Translations under genes and position numbers: made by a program
Assembly: GCA_045126515.1 (NCBI GenBank)
Contig: JBGVOM010000075.1
Span: 1 to 10,321, forward strand
Origin: RUG11237 sp045126515
GTDB taxonomy: Bacteria > Bacillota > Clostridia > Lachnospirales > Lachnospiraceae
Length of the DNA: 10,321 nt
Direction of reading: 5' to 3'
Notes under the pieces: generated by a model
The model's input: only the letters and a program-made list of their open reading frames with translations
What the model was told of the DNA's origin: nothing
Database searches by the model: none
Shown: positions 1 to 7,400 of the stretch, in pieces
How the letters are laid out: every line of letters starts with the position of its first letter
Numbering within the stretch: position 1 is the first letter of the stretch

Positions 1-66
1 CCGCTTGCATTTTGGGTATAATCTTTTAGTAATATATTAAGTAGTTGCATACTAATTTTTTACACC

Positions 67-104
67 AACTGACAGATACTTTCGAGGTCTGGCAGTTATT
101 TTTT
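67..104 (+). terminator. Rho-independent terminator of a rightward transcript from the left edge
   Basis: The arms 67-76 and 88-97 pair over ten positions with one mismatch, enclose a short apical part with a TTCG loop, and are followed by a T-rich run at 99-104. This polarity fits only plus-strand transcription. No coding sequence is recognisable in 1-66, so the gene it serves lies to the left of the window, or the transcript is a short one starting near base 29 after the TATAAT at 17-22. Confidence 0.6.
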
Positions 105-108
105 GTAC

Positions 109-147
109 AAAAAAAGAAGCTGCGCACTAATCACTTAGTGCGACAGC
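109..147 (-). terminator. Rho-independent terminator of thrS
   Basis: Read on the minus strand, a 12-base-pair stem with one bulged base (arms 135-147 and 119-130) and a four-base loop is followed by TTC and then a run of T's (111-115 and beyond). It lies about 40 bases after the thrS stop codon in the right orientation, so it closes the thrS transcript. It sits back to back with the rightward terminator at 67-104. Confidence 0.85.
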
Positions 148-187
148 CCCTTTTGATGGTTTAACGTGGCACAAAAAATATTCTTTA

Positions 188-2146
188 TTATTTATTTTCT
201 TCTACTTCAATTTTACGAATCTCTTTGGTTCTGATTTCTTTGCAGATAGCATCAATAAAGTCTGCTAACGGCTTCTGACCTTCATCTCCCAAGAATCTGC
301 TTCTCACAGAAACCACATTTTGTTCTTCTTCCTGCTGTCCCACTACAAGCATATAAGGAATCTTTGCAAGTCTTGCTTCTCTAATCTTGTAACCGATTTT
401 TTCTGCACGGTTATCTACAGTTGCAAGAATTCCGTTTTCCTTTAATTCAGCCTCTACCTTTGCGGCATAATCTTTATATTTTTCAGAAATCGGCAATACT
501 CTTACCTGCTCCGGACATAACCAGGTTGGGAACATTCCCGCATACTTTTCAATCAACCATGCCAATGTTCTCTCATAGCAACCCATGCTGGTTCTGTGAA
601 TAATGTATGGACGAACCTTTTCTCCATTCTGGTCTACATAGTACATATCGAACTGTTCTGCCAACAGTGCATCCCACTGAATGGTAATCATAGTATCTTC
701 TTTTCCGTATACATTCTTCGCCTGAATGTCTACCTTTGGTCCATAAAATGCTGCTTCCCCTGCTTCTTCAACAAACGGAATTTCCAGTTCATTCAGTACA
801 TCTCGAATTCTCTGCTGTGTTTCTTCCCATACTTCTGCAGTACCGATATACTTTTCTGCATTTTCCGGATCCCATTTTGACAAACGGTAAGTAACATCTT
901 CTTCCACACCAAGGGTTCTTAAGCAATATCTTGCCAAATCAAGACATCCCTTAAATTCTTCATCCATCTGGTCCGGTCTGACAATCAAATGTCCTTCAGA
1001 AATCGTAAACTGGCGTACTCTGGTAAGTCCATGCATTTCTCCTGAGTCTTCACAACGGAATAAAGTCGAAGTTTCACCATAACGAAGTGGCAAATCTCTA
1101 TAAGATTTCTGACTTGCTTTGTATACATAATACTGGAACGGGCAGGTCATTGGACGAAGTGCAAACACCTCTTTATCCTTTTCTTCATCCCCCATAACAA
1201 ACATATCTTCTTTGTAATGATCCCAGTGTCCTGATATCTTATATAAATCGCTTTTTGCCATCAACGGAGTTTTTGTTCTTACATACCCGCGTTTTTCTTC
1301 TTCATCTTCAATCCATCTCTGTAAAGTCTGAATCATTTTAGCACCCTTTGGCATCAACAATGGAAGACCCTGACCAATTACATCTACCGTGGTAAACAGT
1401 TCCATTTCTCTTCCTAATTTATTATGGTCACGTTTCTTGATGTCCTCTAAGTGTTCCAAATATGCTTCCAGTTCATCCTTTTTATTGAAAGCTGTTCCGT
1501 ACACACGAGTCAACATTTTATTCTTTTCGTTGCCTCTCCAATAAGCACCAGAAGATGAAATCAGCTTAAACGCCTTAATATTCTTTGTACTCATCAAATG
1601 AGGACCTGCACAAAGATCTGTAAATTCGCCTTGACTGTAGAAAGAAATTTCTGCATCCTCAGGTAAATCTTCAATTAATTCCACTTTGTAAGGTTCTCCT
1701 TTTTCTTTCATAAATGCAATGGCTTCTGCTCTTGGTAACGTATACCTTTCTAACGCTTTGCCTTCTTTGATGATTTTCTTCATCTCTTTTTCTAAGGCAT
1801 CTAAATCTTCTCTGGAAAATGGTTCACATTCAAAATCATAATAAAATCCCGTATCAATTGATGGTCCGATTGCAAGCTTTGCCTCTGGATGCAGTCTTTT
1901 TACTGCTTCTGCCAAAATGTGGGATGTAGTATGTCTTAACACAGCTAGTCCTTTTTCATCATTGGCTGTAAGAATATTCAATTCACAGTCGCTGCTTAAC
2001 ACGGTTCTTAAGTCCACAACTTCACCATTTACTTCTCCGGCAACAGCTACTCTTGCAAGTCCCTCACTAATGTCTTTTGCAATGTCAAGCACTGACATTT
2101 CCGCAGCGTATTCTTTTACACTTCCATCTTTTAATGTTACCTTCAT
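188..2146 (-). CDS. thrS: Threonine--tRNA ligase (threonyl-tRNA synthetase)
   Basis: Cytosolic class II synthetase that activates threonine with ATP and charges tRNA-Thr. The 652-residue product has the full family layout: TGS domain (about 1-60); editing domain with the HxxxH pair H72/H76 and the CAGPH motif with C179/H183, which removes mischarged serine; class II core (about 245-540) with motif 2 around R364/E366, motif 3 around R526, and zinc ligands C335, H386 and H517; anticodon-binding domain (about 545-640). The chosen ATG is preceded by AAGGAG eight bases upstream. An in-frame ATG at 2182 has no such site and nearly abuts the leader terminator. The core differs from E. coli ThrRS in places (MTCPFQ for MNCPGH; IQWDALLAEQF where QLDF is usual), but all zinc ligands are kept and the length is normal. 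Expression is controlled by the T-box leader; the gene stands alone with its own terminator. Confidence 0.98.
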   Translation of the reverse strand: MKVTLKDGSVKEYAAEMSVLDIAKDISEGLARVAVAGEVNGEVVDLRTVLSSDCELNILTANDEKGLAVLRHTTSHILAEAVKRLHPEAKLAIGPSIDTGFYYDFECEPFSREDLDALEKEMKKIIKEGKALERYTLPRAEAIAFMKEKGEPYKVELIEDLPEDAEISFYSQGEFTDLCAGPHLMSTKNIKAFKLISSSGAYWRGNEKNKMLTRVYGTAFNKKDELEAYLEHLEDIKKRDHNKLGREMELFTTVDVIGQGLPLLMPKGAKMIQTLQRWIEDEEEKRGYVRTKTPLMAKSDLYKISGHWDHYKEDMFVMGDEEKDKEVFALRPMTCPFQYYVYKASQKSYRDLPLRYGETSTLFRCEDSGEMHGLTRVRQFTISEGHLIVRPDQMDEEFKGCLDLARYCLRTLGVEEDVTYRLSKWDPENAEKYIGTAEVWEETQQRIRDVLNELEIPFVEEAGEAAFYGPKVDIQAKNVYGKEDTMITIQWDALLAEQFDMYYVDQNGEKVRPYIIHRTSMGCYERTLAWLIEKYAGMFPTWLCPEQVRVLPISEKYKDYAAKVEAELKENGILATVDNRAEKIGYKIREARLAKIPYMLVVGQQEEEQNVVSVRSRFLGDEGQKPLADFIDAICKEIRTKEIRKIEVEENK

Positions 2147-2154
2147 TTTTCTTT

Positions 2155-2160
2155 CTCCTT
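2155..2160 (-). promoter_or_regulatory. Ribosome binding site deciding the thrS start
   Basis: AAGGAG on the minus strand lies eight bases before the ATG at 2146. It supports that start over the in-frame ATG at 2182, which would place the ribosome binding site within the T-box terminator. Confidence 0.85.
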
Positions 2161-2190
2161 CCATTTTGAGCATTGCTCCCATAATAGATT

Positions 2191-2231
2191 AAAAAGTCCC
2201 TGCCAATGCAACTAAATGCACTGGCAGGGAC
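2191..2231 (-). terminator. Conditional intrinsic terminator of the T-box
   Basis: On the minus strand a 15-base-pair stem with one G-U pair (arms 2217-2231 and 2196-2210) and a six-base loop is followed by five T's (2191-2195). It overlaps the partner of the T-box sequence, so it forms only when charged tRNA-Thr is plentiful. Confidence 0.93.
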
Positions 2232-2435
2232 GAATATACGAATCCGCGGTTCCACCCTGATTGTCTGGTACCAAACCTCTTTTTTGATTATAACGTAATC
2301 AACGTGCTGTATTAAAGCAACTCCGGGGTGGTCTTCAAATAATTCTTATCAAAATGTCGCACCAAACCATTTCTCTCTGAAGATATTCCTTATTCTACTC
2401 TTCCCATCAACGTTTTGTATTTAGTTTTTCAAACC
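2191..2435 (-). promoter_or_regulatory. T-box leader of thrS, threonine-specific
   Basis: This untranslated leader senses uncharged tRNA-Thr and switches thrS on by antitermination. Read on the minus strand it has, in order: the stem I base with a GATGGGAAGAGTA stretch (about 2396-2408), the AGAGAG loop (about 2372-2378), a GGTTTGGTGCGA segment, a specifier region reading GAAG-ACC-ACC-CCGGAG (2321-2336), a stem III hairpin (2285-2301), the canonical T-box sequence AGGGTGGAACCGCG (2245-2258), and the terminator at 2191-2231. The specifier candidates, at 2330-2332 or 2327-2329, both read ACC, a threonine codon, which matches the gene downstream. The T-box sequence can pair with the 5' part of the terminator to form the competing antiterminator. 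The 5' end is inferred from the promoter. Confidence 0.95.
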
Positions 2436-2441
2436 ATAACT

Positions 2442-2471
2442 ATTCTATACCTAAAAGAAATAATTTGTCAA
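2442..2471 (-). promoter_or_regulatory. thrS promoter
   Basis: A perfect -35 TTGACA (2466-2471) and a -10 TAGAAT (2442-2447) are separated by 18 bases. An overlapping TATAGA gives 16. The predicted transcript starts near 2435, just upstream of T-box stem I. Confidence 0.85.
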
Positions 2472-2478
2472 GTTATTC

Positions 2479-2507
2479 TTGATTTTCCCAAACAGACGTT
2501 GTATTGT
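2479..2507 (+). promoter_or_regulatory. Candidate promoter of the CLC gene
   Basis: TTGATT (2479-2484) and TATTGT (2502-2507) are separated by 17 bases, each matching four of six consensus positions. The predicted start near 2514 gives a leader of about 30 bases, leaving no room for a riboswitch. The -35 boxes of this promoter and the divergent thrS promoter are only seven bases apart. Confidence 0.4.
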
Positions 2508-2528
2508 TTAGTTGTGGAATTTACAACG

Positions 2529-2534
2529 AAGGAG
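2529..2534 (+). promoter_or_regulatory. Ribosome binding site of the CLC gene
   Basis: AAGGAG lies eight bases before the ATG at 2543. It selects that codon over the TTG at 2504, which would add 13 residues without a ribosome binding site. Confidence 0.8.
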
Positions 2535-2542
2535 TATACACT

Positions 2543-3814
2543 ATGAAAAATTACATCAGAAACAAGCTAAAATCTGCCGTTTTATACATTAAAACCTTTA
2601 CAAAGTGGCTGTTTTTATCTGTGATTATGGGCATAGTCTGCGGAATTGCAGGCACTGCTTTTCATTATTCTGTTGATTTTGCCACCACAAAGCGTACACT
2701 TTACCCCTATTTCATCTACTTTCTGCCATTGGCAGGTCTGAGTATTGTGTTTCTGTACCGTCACTGTGGCATAAAAGATGACAAAGGAACCAATGCCGTA
2801 ATCAACTCTGCCTGTTCCACAGAAACCGTCCCTCCACAAATGGGATTTTTAATTTTCATTTCTACCTTTTTAACACATCTGTGCGGTGGTTCTGCCGGAC
2901 GTGAAGGTGCCGCATTGCAGATTGGAGGAAGCATTGCATCTGTTTTTAATAAAATATTCCATTTTACCGAAGAAGACAAAAGAATTCTTGTTATGTGCGG
3001 TATGAGCGGACTATTCTCAGCTTTATTTAATACCCCCATTACTGCTGCTGTATTTTCTTTGGAAGCAATTAAGGTTGGAACAATTTACTATGGCGCCTTA
3101 ATACCTTGTCTTATGTCTTCCGCCATAGCTTACATTTTCTCTCATTATTTTAACATCAAACCAATTACATACAAAATCTCTGATTTACCGGCTATTACAC
3201 CGGAAATTTTGGTAAAAGTCATTTTATTTGCTATTTTATGTGCTATTGTCAGCATTCTATTTTGTGAATGTATGAGACTTTCTTCCATGCTTTATACCAA
3301 ATATTTTAAGAATCCCTATTTCCGGGTCGTGGCAGGCTCGCTATTTATTATTGCACTTACTTTATTGGTGGGTTCAAGGGATTACAACGGTGCCGGAATG
3401 AACATAATTGCCCGGGCTATTCAAGGTGATGCTGCACCGGAAGCTTTTCTGTTAAAAATCATTTTCACAGCATTAACTTTGGGTGCCGGTTTTAAAGGCG
3501 GTGAAATTGTTCCTGTCTTCTTTATCGGCTCTACCTTTGGCTGCTTTGCCGGAACACTTCTTGGACTGGATCCTGGCTTTGCTGCCGCTTTAGGTCTGAC
3601 CGCTGTTTTCTGTGCCTGTGTCAATGCGCCTTTGGCATCTATTTTCTTAAGTGTAGAACTATTCGGTTCCACTAGAATCTTATTGTTTGCCATTGTTTGT
3701 GCTGTCAGTTACACTTTATCCGGAAATTACAGTCTGTACAGCAGCCAGAAATTCTTATATTCTAAAAAAAGTCCGGGCTATCTGATTCAGAAACATCATA
3801 AATCTGTATGGTAA
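2543..3814 (+). CDS. CLC-family anion channel/antiporter, CLC-F-like
   Basis: Polytopic inner-membrane protein of 423 residues, normal for compact bacterial CLCs that lack CBS domains. The signature GGSAGREGA (115-123) holds the gating glutamate E121, followed by QIGG. The second half carries GFKGGEIVP (316-324) before a glycine-rich helix, and NAPLASIFLSVELF near 361. The classical chloride-filter motif GSGIP is replaced by KGTNAV (81-86). From family knowledge, GGSAGREG together with FKGGE(V/I)xP and loss of GSGIP resembles the CLC-F group of fluoride/proton antiporters rather than ClcA; that substrate is an inference. A tyrosine in GNYSLYSSQ (394-402) could correspond to the pore tyrosine. 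Many hydrophobic helices are visible throughout. The gene is monocistronic: divergent from thrS, convergent with the next gene, and followed by a hairpin. No fluoride riboswitch is visible upstream. The alternative is a chloride-selective member of the same family. Confidence 0.92.
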   Translation: MKNYIRNKLKSAVLYIKTFTKWLFLSVIMGIVCGIAGTAFHYSVDFATTKRTLYPYFIYFLPLAGLSIVFLYRHCGIKDDKGTNAVINSACSTETVPPQMGFLIFISTFLTHLCGGSAGREGAALQIGGSIASVFNKIFHFTEEDKRILVMCGMSGLFSALFNTPITAAVFSLEAIKVGTIYYGALIPCLMSSAIAYIFSHYFNIKPITYKISDLPAITPEILVKVILFAILCAIVSILFCECMRLSSMLYTKYFKNPYFRVVAGSLFIIALTLLVGSRDYNGAGMNIIARAIQGDAAPEAFLLKIIFTALTLGAGFKGGEIVPVFFIGSTFGCFAGTLLGLDPGFAAALGLTAVFCACVNAPLASIFLSVELFGSTRILLFAIVCAVSYTLSGNYSLYSSQKFLYSKKSPGYLIQKHHKSVW

Positions 3815-3821
3815 ATTTTCA

Positions 3822-3848
3822 AAAGGCGCCGCAAACTGCGACGCCTTT
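3822..3848. terminator. Bidirectional terminator between convergent genes
   Basis: Arms 3822-3833 and 3837-3848 form an 11-base-pair stem with one C-A mismatch and a three-base loop, ending in AAAGGCG/CGCCTTT. It starts seven bases after the CLC stop codon and about 25 bases after the SEC-C stop codon on the other strand. The T-tracts are short on both sides, so efficiency is uncertain. Confidence 0.7.
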
Positions 3849-3872
3849 CGTATTCATGAAAATATTATCTTA

Positions 3873-4373
3873 CTATCTTCCACAACATTTTTTATATTTT
3901 TTACCGCTTCCGCATGGACATGGATCGTTACGTCCAATTTTGGGTCCTTTTACGATAGTACCGGAAGCTTTCTGTTCTTTATAAAGTCTTCTGCGTTCTT
4001 CTGCTGTGAAAATTGTTTCCCACTGTGGAAGCTCATATAACCAGTCAGCCTTTGCATCTACCATATTCTTGTATAACAACTCTTTGTCATATTCCAAATT
4101 AACAACGGTATCCTCTTCCATTTCTTCAATTGGATTTGGAACTTTTAAGCTATCATTAATTCCATCTAAGAACCCTGTCATGTTGAATACATCTGTTCCA
4201 TATTTCTCTGCCAGTTCTTTTACGGTTCCTTTATTTTCCTGATCCGGAATCTCTAACAATTTTTCGTAAATTCCTTTTTCCAACAGGAAATAGTTGCTCC
4301 AGAATCTCTGTAATGTTCCTTTATCCGTATTTTCATTATAGGCAACTTTACGCCACTGTTCTAATAATGCCAT
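3873..4373 (-). CDS. SEC-C motif (zinc-binding) domain protein
   Basis: Small soluble protein, 166 residues from the chosen ATG. The last 21 residues (146-166) are a SEC-C motif, starting IGRNDPCPCGSGKKYKKC, with C152, C154, C163 and C164. In SecA and many unrelated proteins this motif binds one zinc ion and helps binding to ribosomes or partner proteins. The first 140 residues are mostly helical-looking and charged, with no domain I recognise, so the cellular role is unknown. There is no signal peptide or membrane segment. AAGGTGG eight bases before the ATG at 4373 supports this start; the in-frame ATG at 4400 has no ribosome binding site. The gene has its own promoter candidate and lies 118 bases after the large repeat-protein gene on the same strand, so read-through from that gene is possible. 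Confidence 0.85.
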   Translation of the reverse strand: MALLEQWRKVAYNENTDKGTLQRFWSNYFLLEKGIYEKLLEIPDQENKGTVKELAEKYGTDVFNMTGFLDGINDSLKVPNPIEEMEEDTVVNLEYDKELLYKNMVDAKADWLYELPQWETIFTAEERRRLYKEQKASGTIVKGPKIGRNDPCPCGSGKKYKKCCGR

Positions 4374-4381
4374 TTTTCCTA

Positions 4382-4388
4382 CCACCTT
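4382..4388 (-). promoter_or_regulatory. Ribosome binding site deciding the SEC-C protein start
   Basis: AAGGTGG on the minus strand, eight bases before the ATG at 4373. It lies inside the reading frame that would start at 4400 and so argues against that upstream start. Confidence 0.7.
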
Positions 4389-4433
4389 TATCTCATTCAT
4401 TTATTTTTCTGTTTGCAAAAAACATTCCATACT

Positions 4434-4462
4434 ATTGTTATTTATTTTGCTTAGTTTGTCAA
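4434..4462 (-). promoter_or_regulatory. Promoter of the SEC-C protein gene
   Basis: A perfect TTGACA (4457-4462) is followed after 17 bases by AACAAT (4434-4439), a four-of-six -10 match. The predicted 5' leader is about 50 bases. No terminator hairpin is visible between this promoter and the stop codon of the upstream large gene. Confidence 0.55.
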
Positions 4463-4490
4463 TAGTTATTTTTCTTAATTTTCACTTATT

Positions 4491-7400
4491 TCACTTAATC
4501 TTCACAGTCTTCACAGCACTGTAGCCACCATACACTTTCTTTCCTGACACTTTTGTATAACTTCGCATACGCACATAATACTTACTTCCCTTTTTTAATT
4601 TTCCTGACTGGAAACTAAGTTTCGTACTGCTTATCTCCTTTTTCTTTACTTTTTTCTGAAAAGTCTTATCTGTAGAATACTGTATTTCGTATCCGGTGGC
4701 TTCTGTGTTTCCACTCCATTCTAGTTTTATTTTATTGTTTTTTCCGGAAATACTGCTAATCTTAGGTGCTGCCACACCAATATCAAAAAACACTGTTTTT
4801 TTGCCTGTAAAGTTTCCTTTTCCCTGAATTACAACAGATGCTTTTCCCATTGCCTTATTCTTTTTATAAGTCAAAGTATAATCTTTTCCAGACCGTAGTT
4901 TTTTATTACCAAAATATACCTTCACTTTTGGTTTTATAGCTTTCCCGGTATAAGTAACGCTTTCCGTCATAGTTACCGCTGTATTCTTCACACCCGCTGC
5001 CTTAATCACAAATTTTGCTTTCTGGCTGCCTGTATAATTTCCCAGCCCGGTCACTTCCACTGATGCCGTTCCTGCATTTTTGTTATTACTGTATGATATC
5101 TTATAATCTTTTCCCGCTGTCAGGACATTTCCTGCATCTTTTACCGTAATCTCCGGTTTTAATGCGGCACCCGTATAGCTTTCCGCCTTAATTGCTCCAA
5201 TTGTTGTTCCCAACATATTTTTTGGTTGAATCTTGAAAGATATTTTGACTTCTCCCGTATAATTTCCTTTACCAGTAACGGTAACGTTAGCAGTGCCTGC
5301 GTTGATATTGTTTTCATAGTCCAAATTATAATCCAGACCATTTATCAGCTTTGTTGCACCATCTAACGCTTCAATATCCGGCTTTAACTCTGTATGAGCA
5401 TATACCTGTTCCTGCATCTGAGAAATAGCGATATCTTTCAATTCTTTTGGCAATATTTTAAATTCAATCTGTGCCTTGTCACAGAAATTCCCAATTCCAC
5501 TCACTTCAATGATACCGGTACCAGCATTGGTGTTATTGTTATAGGAAATTTCATAATCAATACCTTCTTGCAGTTCTTCTTCATTTAAAAGCACTGTAGG
5601 TTTCGGCTCATTTGCCTTGCCACTATAAGTAAATACATCGTTGCAGAACATATCTGTCTTTTCAATTGGTCTTGGAACAATGGAGAATTCTATCGTTTTA
5701 CTACCTACATAATTTCCAATTCCGGTGATATTAATTTTTCCGATTCCAACTTCCACATTTTCCTCATATTCTACCTGATAATCTTCATCCTGTACCAAAA
5801 TCGTACTGTCATGATGCATAGTAAATTCCGGTTTAACCTCTTTCGCTGCATAATACTGGTCCGGAATCTTTGAGACATCCACATATTCAACCTCTCTTGG
5901 TGTTATCTCAAACTGGGTTTTCATGATTCCCTGATAATTTCCCTGAAAAATCAGTTCCACTTTTGCTGTTCCCACATTTTTGTTATCCGTATAGGCAATT
6001 GTATAGTCCGTTCCCTGAACCAGACGGTAATTGCCGTCCTTAATAATGATATCCGGTTTAATTTCTCTTGCCGTATATACTTGTGGAGCAATGGTTTCCA
6101 CATCCACAAAGGCACTATCTCGCACACGAATGGTAAAATGTTTCTCAATCTGTCCCTTATAATTTCCAATACCATAAATCATGACCGTCGCGGTTCCTGC
6201 ATTTACATTATCTTCATATTCCAGAACATAGTCCTCATTTTCTATCAGTGCCGTATCAAGGTCTGAATCGTATACAGAAATGGACGGTTTCTGTTCAAAT
6301 CCATTATAGTCAAAATCCGGAATCTCCTCCACTTTTAACTCATTAATAGGCTTTGGTTCTATAATAAAGGTTTCCTCTGACTGCTTTCCGTAATTTCCCT
6401 GTCCCGAAATTAGGATTTTTGCAGTTCCTGCATTGATATTATCCTGATAAACGTAGGTATAATCCTGCCCTTCCTTTAACCGAGTGGAACCATCTTCAAT
6501 AACCACCTCAGGGCAGATTTCCAGACCATTGTAAACCTGATTCTTAATCGGCTTCATAGCCGCTCTTCCTATGTGTTTTGCTTCAATGATAAAATTTCTG
6601 GTTATTGTCCCCTTAAAATTTCCCCTACCAATAATCTCTACTGTTGCCTCGCCAATATTATAATTATTACTGTAATTAGCATTATAATCTTTTCCATACA
6701 CCAGTTCCGCTTCCTTAAAGCTAAGATTTAAGTTTGGCGTCACTGCCTGTCCTGAATACACCTGATTTGGTATCTCTGCAATCACCGTTTCCGATATATC
6801 CGCTGGGTTAATCTTGAACGTTTCTTTTATCGTTCCATCAAACTCTCTTTTTCCCTGCAAAGTTACGGTCGCGGTTCCTGCATCTGTATTATTAGTATAA
6901 GTTATAGTATAATCTTTTCCTTCTTCCAAAATATCGCTTCCATAGACCGCTTTTATTTCCGGTTTTATCTCCTGCCCACAGTAAATCTGTTCTGCTATTT
7001 TTTCCACATTTACCGTTGCCATTGACTTAAACGTTCCTGTGGTCATTAAGGTAAAAGAAACTGTGTTATTCTCTGCTACTTGATATTTATATGTAACCGG
7101 CAAAGAAGTATTTACAAAACGTATCGCTCCATCTTCTATGGTAGCATTTACCAATTCGCTAACTTTTTCTTCTTCACACCCCGCAATTTCTGCCAAATCA
7201 AACACCGGACTATCAATAGTCCTTTCGCTGTTTTCGCAGATAAAAGTAGTAATATTCCGGTTATTGCTGATATCCAGGCACAGCAGTTCATTATTACTGC
7301 ACAGTAAGGAAGATAGCATCGTATTTGAAGCAATATCCAACGTCTGTATTTTATTGTTTCTACAATCCAGACTGTTCAAACCTGTATTTTTCTTTACGTT

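Noticed and set aside
421..880. Plus-strand open frames opposite thrS
   Set aside because: They lack ribosome binding sites, give low-complexity hydrophobic or cysteine-rich translations, and lie opposite strongly conserved ThrRS sequence.
2440..2542. Fluoride riboswitch in front of the CLC gene
   Set aside because: No matching conserved elements are visible, and the segment is taken up by the divergent thrS promoter and a leader of about 30 bases.
4491..4790. LPXTG sorting signal, S-layer homology or choline-binding module at the C-terminus of the large protein
   Set aside because: The C-terminus is a fibronectin-like domain ending in VKIK, with no sorting motif, membrane helix or repeat of those types.
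4779..7019. CRISPR-like or satellite array
   Set aside because: The periodicity of about 225 bases is that of the protein modules; units are diverged, in frame, and without constant repeats and unique spacers.
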